A stretch of DNA of 64,000 nt, from contig NZ_LQXR01000001.1 of NCBI RefSeq assembly GCF_001590725.1, forward strand, positions 291,321 to 355,320, in the 5' to 3' direction. Under the pieces are notes generated by a model. It saw nothing but the letters and a program-made list of their open reading frames with translations. It was not told the origin of the DNA and did not search any database. Source of the stretch: Snodgrassella sp. CFCC 13594. Lineage in GTDB: Bacteria > Pseudomonadota > Gammaproteobacteria > Burkholderiales > Neisseriaceae. A program made the translations under genes and the position numbers. Positions 31,262 through 38,890 of this stretch are shown here, piece by piece (the first letter of the stretch is position 1; each line of letters begins with the position of its first letter).

Positions 31262-32337
31262 TAAGCCAGCGCTGTCGCAGGCTGCGTCAGCCGCTCAAGG
31301 GCAATGCCCAGTGCTCGGTCATCGAAGAGGCGGTCCTTACGGGCGGCAGCGCCCGGTCCAGCTCGCCAATGGCGGAGCCCTTCACGCAAGGCCGAAACGT
31401 TGGGTGCCACGCCTTCGCGGGCCAGCAGCCAGTCCACGGTCGCCAGCAGTTCCATGCCAAAGGGTGATTCAAAGCCATCGATCAGTGCTGCCGTGAATTC
31501 TAGAGCTTGCGTGTAGGCCTTGGCTTCGCTCTTTAGATAGATCTGAACAAAGGCCTTGCGTTCATCGTCGAACCAGATTACATCCAGCAGATTGGCATCG
31601 CTGATGCGCTTTTCGGAGTGCAGGTAGCTGCCATCCAGATTGTTCAGCAGGTGGTCGAGCCGGTTGGCGTAGGGACCGTATTTGTGTGGTGTAAATTGCA
31701 GGTCCAGCGGGTTGTCGCCGGGGTTGTAACGCTCAATGGCGCGTTCCAGAAACCACGCCAGCTTCTGAATCTCCAGCATGCTGCATTCCATGCCCAGCAC
31801 CCAGTACCGGCGCACCAGTTCGGCGATCAGCGCACGGGCGGGCGTCAGCTTTTCTACGCCAGCACGCTTGGCCACGTTTTGGTATTGTTTGGTGGGCTCG
31901 AACACCAGAATGTCGATGTCCAGATCGCCCAATGCTAATTCAATCTGCTCACGCACATCAGCCCATTCCAGACCACCGTTACCCGCACCCAGCGGCGGGA
32001 TGGCGATGGACTGGACCTGTTGATCGATCAAGAAGCGCCGCAGATCCTGCAAGCCTTCCACCACCCACTCCATGCGCGAAGGCGCACGCCAGTGCTGCTT
32101 AGTGGGGAAGTTGACGATCCAGCGCGGCCCGTCTAGTTCGTGCACCTGCGTTACAAACATCTTGCCGGTCTGCACTTCCTTAGCTTTACAAGCGGAGGCA
32201 TAGCGGCGGAAGTTCTCATCAAAGCGTTCCTTGAACATCAGCGCGATGCCCTTGCCCATCACCCCGACGGTATTGACGGTGTTGACCAGCACCTCGGTGC
32301 GGGCTTCCAACAAATTGCCTTGAGTGAATGTAATCAT
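31252..32337 (-). CDS. darG: DarG-like macrodomain antitoxin
   Basis: A 361-residue protein. Residues 1 to about 155 are a macrodomain with [32 protein letters not shown] and [13 protein letters not shown], the ADP-ribose loops of the DNA ADP-ribosyl hydrolase DarG. The C-terminal 200 residues ([34 protein letters not shown]) are helical and look like a SocA/DUF4065-type antitoxin region; that assignment is tentative. It would remove ADP-ribose from DNA and bind the toxin. The ATG at 32337 overlaps the stop of the toxin gene as TGATG. The IS5-family insertion rewrote the stop, adding Tyr-Ser-Gly; before insertion the frame would have ended at Ala with TAA. Confidence 0.88.
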   Translation of the reverse strand: MITFTQGNLLEARTEVLVNTVNTVGVMGKGIALMFKERFDENFRRYASACKAKEVQTGKMFVTQVHELDGPRWIVNFPTKQHWRAPSRMEWVVEGLQDLRRFLIDQQVQSIAIPPLGAGNGGLEWADVREQIELALGDLDIDILVFEPTKQYQNVAKRAGVEKLTPARALIAELVRRYWVLGMECSMLEIQKLAWFLERAIERYNPGDNPLDLQFTPHKYGPYANRLDHLLNNLDGSYLHSEKRISDANLLDVIWFDDERKAFVQIYLKSEAKAYTQALEFTAALIDGFESPFGMELLATVDWLLAREGVAPNVSALREGLRHWRAGPGAAARKDRLFDDRALGIALERLTQPATALAYSG

Positions 32338-32981
32338 CAGAAGTACCACCCTGTTCGGGCATAAACCGGCAGGTTCAGATTACGGGCCTGAATCTCCTGT
32401 TCGATGCGTTGTTTCAATGGTTCCGTATAACTCACGATGCCGAGAAGTCCGCCCACCGGCAAGTGTTGGTGAATCAGCGCCTCGGCCTGATAGCGCTCGA
32501 ACTTGGCAGGGTCTTCCGGGTCACGCTTGAAGTCCCTGCGCTGTAGCAATGGCCAGTCGATCTTATCGAGGTAGGCCAAGTTCGAATAGTAATCCGCCCA
32601 CTGATAATAGGCATGGCTGTCAGTGAACAAAAACGGCAAGCCCAGCCTGGCAATGTGGTGTAGGCTGGACACCAAGATCACGATTTCTTCGTTTGGCCGC
32701 TTCTGGATGCCGCCCCATCCGGTGTGGATGTTGCGCAGCATCGGCGAGAAGGGTGTGAAGTAGAACGGTACATAGTCGTTCAGCAAGCCACCTGGCGGCA
32801 GCCGTACCGGGTGATGGGCGCGCTTGTCTATAAGCTCCGGGTTGCCGATACTCAGCCAGCCTGGTGCCTTCACCGAGCTGTTGCCGCAATACAGGCCATT
32901 GTCCAGAATCCAGGGCAGATTGTCACGGTGGACAATCCGCCAGATCAGTGCTTTTTCTGGATTGAGGCTGGTATAGAGCAT
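32337..32981 (-). CDS. darT: DarT-like DNA ADP-ribosyltransferase toxin (toxin B)
   Basis: A 214-residue DUF4433-type toxin. It has an NAD-site segment [20 protein letters not shown], the hallmark [16 protein letters not shown], and [19 protein letters not shown], where the Glu after Ala aligns with the catalytic Glu of DarT. DarT attaches ADP-ribose to bases in single-stranded DNA and blocks replication; DarTG systems protect against phage. Stop and start overlap (TGATG) with genes on both sides, implying translational coupling. It directly precedes its antitoxin. Confidence 0.88.
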   Translation of the reverse strand: MLYTSLNPEKALIWRIVHRDNLPWILDNGLYCGNSSVKAPGWLSIGNPELIDKRAHHPVRLPPGGLLNDYVPFYFTPFSPMLRNIHTGWGGIQKRPNEEIVILVSSLHHIARLGLPFLFTDSHAYYQWADYYSNLAYLDKIDWPLLQRRDFKRDPEDPAKFERYQAEALIHQHLPVGGLLGIVSYTEPLKQRIEQEIQARNLNLPVYARTGWYF

Positions 32982-33550
32982 CAGAGAAACATCCTTGGAT
33001 TTACATCTACTTCCAGCGTCAGGTTCAGGTCATCAATCATTTCCAAGATTGCTTCAGACACTGCTTTGTTGGGCGCGTAAATTTTGAAAAATTTACTCAC
33101 AGGCACTGGCCCAGGAGAAAGACACTCTGCCATACATATGCTCTTGCATTCGGGATCGTGATAGTCCCGAATGTTCATTGTCCCCCAGTCAATTGCAGCA
33201 AATCCAGGCAGATAATCCAACAATTGAGGTGCCGTATTTGCCAAAGGGTGGCGCGGAATGACTTTCCAGTTTTCGCCTTGCGCCACTCTGCGGTGAATGG
33301 CAATAAGCGCAAACTCTTCATCAGAGCGATCTGCTTGTACTCGACCGTCAAACGGGTTTCGAGCAAACCAATGAAATGGCACGTAATTCTCGAGACCATG
33401 CTCCCTTCTGCCCTCAATAATTTCCTGATCGGCAACGTCTTCAAAATCTTGAAGGTGTGATCGGGGCAATAGCCCGATTTTAAGAATTCTGGGCATGTTT
33501 TCAAGGCTGGTCAGGTGATAAATGAGCTTCTGCTCTTTAATATCAGGCAT
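32981..33550 (-). CDS. Second DarT-like ADP-ribosyltransferase (toxin A)
   Basis: A 189-residue protein with the same architecture as DarT but highly diverged from its neighbour. It has LIYHLTSLENMPRILKIGLL (His plus Asn-x-x-x-Ile-Leu NAD site), YVPFHWFARNPFDGRV in place of the YF-SPM segment, and ICMAECLSPGPVP carrying the presumed catalytic Glu. It matches the DUF4433 group better than other ART families. The ATG at 33550 follows AGAGG. Its stop overlaps the DarT start as TGATG. It is probably a second toxin sharing one antitoxin, or a diverged paralogue with another substrate. Confidence 0.75.
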   Translation of the reverse strand: MPDIKEQKLIYHLTSLENMPRILKIGLLPRSHLQDFEDVADQEIIEGRREHGLENYVPFHWFARNPFDGRVQADRSDEEFALIAIHRRVAQGENWKVIPRHPLANTAPQLLDYLPGFAAIDWGTMNIRDYHDPECKSICMAECLSPGPVPVSKFFKIYAPNKAVSEAILEMIDDLNLTLEVDVNPRMFL

Positions 33551-33644
33551 CTGAAACCTCTATTTCGTAAGTTGCGACGGACAAGTGTGAGTCTGGCGGA
33601 CGGTAGCCGTCGGTCTGTTACTTGGCTCTAGTTATCTACACGGT

Positions 33645-33980
33645 TCAATCAAGCAGCACCAAGAATTCGATGGCCAAAGCTTCTGGGCGGACGGATCGGG
33701 TCTCCGCGCTTCTGTTCAGCCGGACTAGCCCATACCCCTCCATCGTACGCAAGGTGCGCGACAAATTGCTGGCTGCGCGCCCGGACAGTTCGGCCAACTC
33801 CAGTACTGTCTGGGGCTCTCGCTCGTGCATCAGTCGCAGCAATGCGCGATTTTCATCAGAGAGCACACCAGCCAATTGCCTCCATGTGTCGAACCAGATG
33901 GTAGGAGTTGGCTGATCGTTACTGCTTACTGCCGGTTTACCTGAACGGACACCGATCACCGTGCGCATCTTTTTACCCAT
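33645..33980 (-). CDS. Winged-helix DNA-binding regulator (HVO_A0114-like)
   Basis: A 111-residue protein with a MarR/ArsR-like winged helix: WRQLAGVLSDENRALLRLM, TVLELAELSGRAASNLSRTL, MEGYGLVRL. The family (HVO_A0114) often controls toxin or defence loci. It is first in the leftward operon, 94 bases upstream of the two toxin genes. The ATG at 33980 (MGKKMRTV) is chosen because longer starts would run through the palindromic operator at 33990-34006. Autoregulation is likely. Confidence 0.75.
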   Translation of the reverse strand: MGKKMRTVIGVRSGKPAVSSNDQPTPTIWFDTWRQLAGVLSDENRALLRLMHEREPQTVLELAELSGRAASNLSRTLRTMEGYGLVRLNRSAETRSVRPEALAIEFLVLLD

Positions 33981-33989
33981 GTTGTGACC

Positions 33990-34024
33990 GTGTGATGTTA
34001 TCACACGAACATACTAACTGTCAC
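33990..34024 (-). promoter_or_regulatory. Operator palindrome overlapping a promoter of the toxin operon
   Basis: GTGTGAT (33990-33996), centre GTT, ATCACAC (34000-34006) form a perfect palindrome just before the regulator gene. On the reverse strand GTGACA (34024-34019) and GATAAC (34002-33997), 16 bases apart, make a plausible -35/-10 pair, so a bound repressor would cover the -10 box. Confidence 0.5.
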
Positions 34025-34217
34025 CGACAGTCGATGCAGGCAGCATCTTGTAGACATGCAACCGCCTCCCCTATACCAAGACGTCCAACATGGGAGCTTT
34101 GACTGAACATTGAAAAGTTGATGGAATTCTTAACAGCCGGAAGCCAGTTTGAACCGTCAAAGCCAGCACACACAGCGATAGTTTGGAATATCACCGTTTT
34201 CTGTACAGACAACAACC

Positions 34218-34463
34218 CTATACAGCCCTAGAACGATAAAACGCCGACTGCATCGCCAGCCAAGCACGCGCAGTACTGACTCCCGCATCTTCCAAGCCCT
34301 TGGCTAATTCTGTGCTCAACTCCGCTTGTCCAGCCAACACCGCACCAAGGTACTGGACATCGACTTGGAATTTATCCGCTGCTTGTTCGAGCGACAGGCC
34401 TAGCGGGACAATTACTTCATGTTGAATCAGTTGACCAGGATGGGGCGGATTGTGCATTCCCAT
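34218..34463 (-). CDS. HigA-type XRE antitoxin, orphan
   Basis: An 81-residue protein with the HigA family opening HPGQLIQHEVIVPLGLSLEQ, then a helix-turn-helix (AADKFQVDVQYLGAVLAG). The C-terminal tail is short (LAMQSAFYRSRAV). The ATG at 34463 follows GGAGGA at good spacing. No HigB/RelE-like toxin was found on either side, so it is an orphan antitoxin or a solitary regulator. Most family members are 90-100 residues, so the tail may be trimmed. Confidence 0.72.
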   Translation of the reverse strand: MGMHNPPHPGQLIQHEVIVPLGLSLEQAADKFQVDVQYLGAVLAGQAELSTELAKGLEDAGVSTARAWLAMQSAFYRSRAV

Positions 34464-34488
34464 AACATTCCTCCAAAAACAACATCAG

Positions 34489-34866
34489 CTATCGCGGACC
34501 ACGGACGGCTTTGTGCATCAAGTCTGCCATTTGCTTTTGCAGCATCCGAAAGTCATTCATCAGCGACTCAACAGCAATAGGCGATGCGCCCTGGCCGCGT
34601 TTTTCTGCCAACCATAGCTTCAGTAGCCCTGCAACTCGCCCAAGATCGCCATTGACTTTAACTATATCAACCACAGCATCAAGATCCAAAGCAGAACGTA
34701 CTTTCTGATTCAATGCGACAGTCCGAAGAAACGCTGACATAGATAAGCCAGATTTAGTTGATTTTTCTTGAATTTCAGCCAACTCCTTCGAGGTGACAAA
34801 AACCTTAATGTAATGCCCCCTCGGCCTTGTTCCATAGGTTCTAGATTTTGTTATCTTTTCTTCCAT
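34489..34866 (-). CDS. traJ: TraJ-like relaxosome protein (IncP type)
   Basis: A 125-residue protein with an N-terminal ribbon-helix-helix (YIKVFVTSKELAEIQEKSTK, GLSMSAFLRTVAL) and a C-terminal part VKVNGDLGRVAGLLKLWL that closely resembles TraJ of RK2. TraJ binds oriT and recruits the TraI relaxase. No traI follows: the HigA gene lies immediately downstream, so the mobilisation module is incomplete. The upstream region 34867-35120 is the likely oriT remnant. Confidence 0.8.
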   Translation of the reverse strand: MEEKITKSRTYGTRPRGHYIKVFVTSKELAEIQEKSTKSGLSMSAFLRTVALNQKVRSALDLDAVVDIVKVNGDLGRVAGLLKLWLAEKRGQGASPIAVESLMNDFRMLQKQMADLMHKAVRGPR

Positions 34867-34953
34867 TCATGCCTCTCTAGGTGCGGTAGCGCCCGTATGC
34901 CTCGCAGAGCAAGTAAACATCGAGCCCACGCGAGTAAGTTCGGTGTTGTGAGA

Positions 34954-34972
34954 CCACAAGCAAAGCTTGTGG
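34954..34972. repeat. Inverted repeat, candidate oriT element
   Basis: CCACAAGC (34954-34961), AAA, GCTTGTGG (34965-34972) lie about 90 bases upstream of the traJ-like gene. IncP TraJ recognises an inverted repeat next to nic, so this could be that site. No nic consensus was confirmed. Confidence 0.4.
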
Positions 34973-35050
34973 GCCCACAAAACACATATTGCCGTTTGCT
35001 TGAACGCGATTATTTGCGATCACGGCTGTTGAAACGCGGAATCTCACAAA

Positions 35051-35120
35051 ATCGCGTTTGTTCGCATTTATTCGCGTATGCTCGCATTCCGTCGCACTAA
35101 ATTGCATTAAATCGCATACA
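35051..35120. repeat. Seven-unit, 10-bp phased repeat array
   Basis: Seven consecutive 10-mers start at 35051, 35061, 35071, 35081, 35091, 35101 and 35111. Each has T at the second position, then CGC or TGC, for example ATCGCGTTTG, TTCGCATTTA, CTCGCATTCC, ATCGCATACA. The conserved core TCGC thus recurs once per helical turn. A degenerate unit may precede it at 35041. It lies between the traJ-like gene and an unrecognised region. Confidence 0.6.
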
Positions 35121-35390
35121 CCAAAAGAAAATCACCTTCTCGCCAGAGGTTGATGGAATATTCTGACCTTCCGACTAGCGGCCCATCCGTGCGAGCAACC
35201 GATCGGAGCATCCAACAAGCCTATCCGCGCAGCGATATTCGACCTGTCCCTTCTGCTTCTGTCTTGCGGCAGGAGCAACACGGTCCCCAATGTACGGGAA
35301 CAACGTCAAAAATTCGGCCAATATCGTCTCAAGACTATTTTTCAAACTCAAAAAGTGTCGTTGCACCGGACTGCAAGGGTATATCCGTAC
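35121..35390. other. Region between repeat array and IS481 element, one weak ORF
   Basis: A frame from ATG 35153 to TAG at 35395 could encode about 80 residues (MEYSDLPTSGPSVRATD...). It has no recognised family and ends in the target duplication of the IS element. Coding status is doubtful. Nothing else was recognised. Confidence 0.25.
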
Positions 35391-35391
35391 A

Positions 35392-36342
35392 TTAGGTGTT
35401 TAGTCCCGGCATTAGATGGATCGGATCAATCCTGAACCGCCAAGGGTCAGATGTCCACTGTTTGCAGATAAATTCGTAGGGCGTCAGGCCCTTGAGGGTC
35501 TTGAGCCTACGGCCGAAGTTGTAGGCAGCGATGAAGTCGCCCAGGCGCTGTCGCAGTTGGGCATGATCGTCATAATGAAAGCGTTTGACAGTGGCCTCCT
35601 TGATGGTCCGGTTCATTCGCTCGACCTGTCCATTGGTCCACGGGTGCTTGATCTTGGTCAGGCGATGCCCGATACCGTGTTCGACGCAGACCCGACCAAA
35701 GATGTGCTCGAAAGCGTACCGATCACAAGTCCGGTTGGTGAACTGGATCCCGTTATCGGTCAGCACCGTATGAAGGGCGTAGGGCACCGCCTTGATCAGA
35801 TTTTGCAGGAACTGCGCCGCCACCATCTTGCCGGCCTTGACATGAAGCTCGGTGAACGCGAACTTTGAGGTCCGGTCTATAGCCACGAACAGATAGAGCT
35901 TGCCTTGGGCTGTTTGCATCTCTGCGATGTCGATGTGGAAATAGCCGATGGGGTAACTCTTGAACCGTTTCTTGGAGGGCTTGTCTGCTTCGACTTCGGG
36001 CCGCCGGGAGATGCTGTGACGCTGCAGGCAGCGATGCAAGGATGAGCGCGTGAGATGCGGCAGGCTCGGCTGAAGGGCATAGAGACAATCATCCAGCGGC
36101 AGCAGGGTGTGCCTACAAAAGGCCACGATTGCTGCCTCGTCTTCAAGCGACAGAACAGTGGAGCAAGGCGTCTTCGGTCCTGTCACCAGATCGGCTACCG
36201 AGGTCCGCTTCTTCCACTTCGCCACCGTCTTCTGATTGATGCCGTAGCGCTTGGAGAGCGCTCTTAGGCTCTCTTGACTATTTTGTATTGCTCGACGCAC
36301 TGCCTCAGTCGTCGTGGCGCTTGCGTGTAGAACTTGTCCCAT
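35392..36342 (-). CDS. IS481-family transposase
   Basis: A 316-residue protein. The N-terminal helix-turn-helix (LRALSKRYGINQKTVAKWKK) is followed by an rve/DDE catalytic domain: GYFHIDIAEMQTAQGKLYLF (Asp), HTVLTDNGIQFTN (Asp) and TNGQVERMNRTIKEAT (Glu). The ATG at 36342 follows GGAAGGAAG. The TAA stop is supplied by the target duplication just outside the terminal repeat, so the C-terminus depends on the insertion site. The gene appears intact. Confidence 0.92.
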   Translation of the reverse strand: MGQVLHASATTTEAVRRAIQNSQESLRALSKRYGINQKTVAKWKKRTSVADLVTGPKTPCSTVLSLEDEAAIVAFCRHTLLPLDDCLYALQPSLPHLTRSSLHRCLQRHSISRRPEVEADKPSKKRFKSYPIGYFHIDIAEMQTAQGKLYLFVAIDRTSKFAFTELHVKAGKMVAAQFLQNLIKAVPYALHTVLTDNGIQFTNRTCDRYAFEHIFGRVCVEHGIGHRLTKIKHPWTNGQVERMNRTIKEATVKRFHYDDHAQLRQRLGDFIAAYNFGRRLKTLKGLTPYEFICKQWTSDPWRFRIDPIHLMPGLNT

Positions 36343-36398
36343 AGTGCTTCCTTCCAATCAGGTGAGAATATTGCACCATTAAAATTCGGGACTAAACA
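35397..36398 (-). mobile_element. IS481-family insertion sequence with intact ends
   Basis: Terminal repeats TGTTTAGTCCCG (35397-35408) and CGGGACTAAACA (36387-36398) are perfect over 12 bases and imperfect further in. The 6-base sequence ATTAGG lies directly on both sides (35391-35396 and 36399-36404), a target duplication. Length is 1002 bases. The identical duplication points to a fairly recent insertion. Confidence 0.9.
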
Positions 36399-36654
36399 AT
36401 TAGGGGCCAAGGCCTCCAGGCCTTACAAGCACGGAGCAAGCCGCACTGGAGCGGCTGCCACTCAACCCGTGGGGACAGCCCTATTGCAGGCATAGTCAGA
36501 CTCACTCCTTTTGGTGCTTTTTTACAAACCTGAGGCTTGAGCTACGAGAGCCCTGAACTCACAGGTTTGACTGCACTGCATTGGTCAGTAAAAGGCAATG
36601 GCAAGTAGCCAGTGATTTTTCCTCGCGTAACATCGGAGCAGCGCTAGGCCGCCG

Positions 36655-36843
36655 CGTTAAATAATATAAAAAAGTTAAAACCGCGCGCGCGTTACGGATT
36701 CATAAACAATTGATTTAATTTAAATATTCAAGACTTTTGTTCCTAAAGGCACGATACTGGCGTTCCTGAAAGCACGATACTATCCACAGGCTAGCGTTCC
36801 TAAAAGCACGATGTGATTCACAGGGCAACTCAGCTTATCCACA
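36655..36843. other. Iteron-type plasmid replication origin (oriV) remnant
   Basis: An AT-rich stretch (about 36657-36735) precedes three near-identical iterons: GTTCCTAAAGGCACGATACT (36739-36758), GTTCCTGAAAGCACGATACT (36762-36781) and GTTCCTAAAAGCACGATGTG (36796-36815). A perfect DnaA box TTATCCACA is at 36835-36843 and a one-mismatch copy lies at about 36780-36788. This layout is that of a Rep-controlled theta origin. The initiator fragment lies directly beside it. Between the IS481 element and this origin, AAGGCCTCCAGGCCTT (36409-36424) is a further palindrome of unknown role. Confidence 0.75.
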
Positions 36844-36891
36844 GTGCCAAAACAACCTACCTGGACGAGCCATCAAGCGGTCGGCATGGAG

Positions 36892-37255
36892 TCAGCGCCC
36901 TCTCGATCTAGGAGAACGTATCTTCTGATGCGCTGCCAGCGATGCATGTGACCGTCCAGCCAGCATGTCCTTCACCTCAGCCAACTTGCCTTTTGGGCCA
37001 TTGGCGTAAAACGTGACCATATCGCGCTTTACGTCAACAGCCATCAAGTAGTCTGGCAGGTTGCCAGATTCGGCGAGCATCTTCAGGTCAAAGCGAAAAC
37101 GACGTAATGGGCCCGTGCTGCCACTTTTTTGATGCAACACCGCCAACGATATGCGCCAGCGTGGTTGCTCCCCGCAGTGCTTGCGTGCCAGCTCGTAGAT
37201 ACGCCGATCCAAGGGTTTGCGTAGACGAAAGCTATGTATCCAAGGTAGAGCGAGG
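36892..37255 (-). pseudogene. repA: Plasmid replication initiator RepA, C-terminal fragment
   Basis: The frame reads LPWIHSFRLRKPLDRRIYEL, ARKHCGEQPRWRISLAVLHQ, GPLRRFRFDLKMLAESGNLP and MVTFYANGPKG, characteristic of the C-terminal half of RepA-type initiators (Pfam RPA). About 120 residues match. Upstream the sequence abruptly becomes the reverse complement of an XRE gene fragment. The N-terminal part needed for initiation is gone, so it is non-functional. Its position next to the iterons shows it belonged to that origin. Confidence 0.75.
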
Positions 37256-37361
37256 CGAGCAGTACATCGACTTGGCCGAATTCGTGGAATGGTGCAAGGC
37301 ATGTAACAAAGCCCCATCGGAAGCCATCAAGAAGCTTGACCCTTACGCCAAACCGGCCTGA
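37230..37361 (+). pseudogene. XRE-family regulator, C-terminal fragment
   Basis: On the plus strand SYVSKVERGEQYIDLAEFVE, WCKACNKAPSEAIKKLDPYA and a stop at 37361 look like the end of a lambda-repressor-like helix-turn-helix protein (SYVSKVE is the recognition-helix end). The upstream codons are the antisense of repA, so the gene is truncated at the same junction. About 43 residues remain. Confidence 0.6.
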
Positions 37362-37390
37362 ACAAGCCTCACAGGCTACGCAACCACACT

Positions 37391-38595
37391 CTAGGGCCTC
37401 ACGCCCCTTCCTGCCCACTCATCAATCATGTCCGCCCAGTCCTGCAACATGGCCGTCCGCTGCTCGCGGTACTCAGCCTTGTTGTAGACCGCCCTCACGC
37501 CCCGCTGCTCGTGCGCCAGACACTTCTCGATCCAATCGCTGTTGTACCCGGCCTCATGCAGCAAGGTACTGGCGGTGCGTCGCAGGTCATGCGGGCCAAA
37601 CTTGCTCAATGACTTGCCTTCTTTCTGCGCCAGCCTATAGGTCAACGTCAGCACTTGATTCAGTGTGGCGCTGCTCATCGGCGCGTCGATGTCGTAACGC
37701 GACGGCAGCACGTACTCAGAGCCGCCCGAAAAGGTTTTCAGAGCGATAAAAATATCCAGCGCCTGCCGGGACAAGAAGACCAGATGCGGGTTACGGCGCT
37801 TCATCCGCTCCTTGGGGGATCGTCCACAACGCTTCGCTGAAGCTAATCTCGCTCCATTTGGCGTTGGTCAGTTCACTTTTTTCGCACCATCGTCAGCAGC
37901 AAGAGCTTGGCTGCAGCGCGGATAGATGGTGTCGTGCCGATGCGCTCGATGTATTGGTACATCAGGCCGATCTCGTCCGGCGTCAACGCGCGGTCGCGTG
38001 GTTCAAACCGGGCAATGCTGGCTGGCCGCACCAATTCCGCCGGGTTCTCAACCTTCTGGCCGCGCTCGATAGCCCAACGATAGACTTGCAGCACGACCTC
38101 ACGCACATGAACGGCTGTGGCCGGTGCGCTACGCTCCACGATGGCATCGGTCAAGGCTCGCAGGTCTTCATGGTTGATCTCGTCCAGCTTCATCTTGCCG
38201 AATTTTGGCAGTAGCTCTCGCTCATAAACTGACCTTCGCATATCGCGGGTGGAGTCAGCCATCTGGTAGCCACGTAGCCATTTCTGCGCCCAGGCATCGA
38301 AGGTTTCCGCATCTTTGACACGCGCCTTGTCGCGGGCCTTCTCCTTGGCTGGCGATTTGCCCGCCGCAATCATCTTCTTGGCTTCACCCAGCTGCTCACG
38401 CGCTTCGGCCAGCGTGATGTCGCCCAGGCCGTAGCGCCCGAACGTAATCGTCTCCTGCCTGCCGTGGATGGCGTAGTTGTAGCGGAACGAAATGGTGCCG
38501 GTGGGCGTGACGGCCACATACAGGCCATCCCTGTCATTCACCTTGTACAGCTTGTCTTGAGGCTTGAGGTTGCGCAGCTTGGTATCGGTCAGCAT
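37391..38595 (-). pseudogene. int: P4-type tyrosine integrase of the island, two one-base frameshifts
   Basis: The N-terminal part (MLTDTKLRNLKPQDKLYKVN, DRDGLYVAVTPTGTISFRYN) is the DUF4102 arm-binding domain, followed by a core-binding domain. The C-terminal part holds GPHDLRRTASTLLHEAG and HEQRGVRAVYNKAEY, including the HxxR motif and catalytic Tyr. Between them, six A (T run 37877-37882, plus strand) should be five and five C (G run 37814-37818) should be four to keep frame through SELTNAKWSEISFSEALWTI. These are insertions, unlike most other breaks in the window. The ATG at 38595 is the family start. It would integrate the island at guaA. Confidence 0.85.
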
Positions 38596-38618
38596 CAGAG
38601 GGGCTCCATGTCCATTCT

Positions 38619-38773
38619 GATACCATGATTTAAAACCACTCCAAAAATCAAAATTAATCAATATAAAACAATAGTTTGTATGTTTTAGATACCATGACCA
38701 TGTGAATAAACATGGCATGGTATCGGCGCGACTCATGGTATCGACAGCTCATGATACCAAGTTTGATACCATG
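38619..38773. repeat. Cluster of GATACCATG repeats, candidate integrase arm sites
   Basis: GATACCATG occurs at 38619-38627, 38688-38696 and 38765-38773, its complement CATGGTATC at 38716-38724 and 38734-38742, and a variant GATACCAAG at 38753-38761. All six lie between the integrase gene and the guaA junction, where arm-type binding sites of Int or Xis are expected. Confidence 0.6.
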
Positions 38774-38821
38774 AAAAAAAAATGCTTGAAGCTGCCAAGC
38801 AATGCTACTCAAAAAACAAAA

Positions 38822-38843
38822 AAGCCCGAAATTACGCGGGCTT
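38822..38843 (-). terminator. Terminator downstream of guaA
   Basis: AAGCCCG (38822-38828) pairs with CGGGCTT (38837-38843); on the reverse strand the stem is followed by a T-rich run. It ends guaA transcription although it lies on the island side of the junction. Confidence 0.8.
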
Positions 38844-38890
38844 AGCGGAACTTTCATGCCATGTGGTGCCTGGTCATACCAGACGCGGGA

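Noticed and set aside
34021..34215. A HigB toxin gene on the reverse strand
   Set aside because: The 64-codon frame has no RelE/HigB motifs and no plausible ribosome site.
35051..35120. Repeat array as a CRISPR
   Set aside because: Units are 10 bases with no spacers and no cas genes nearby.
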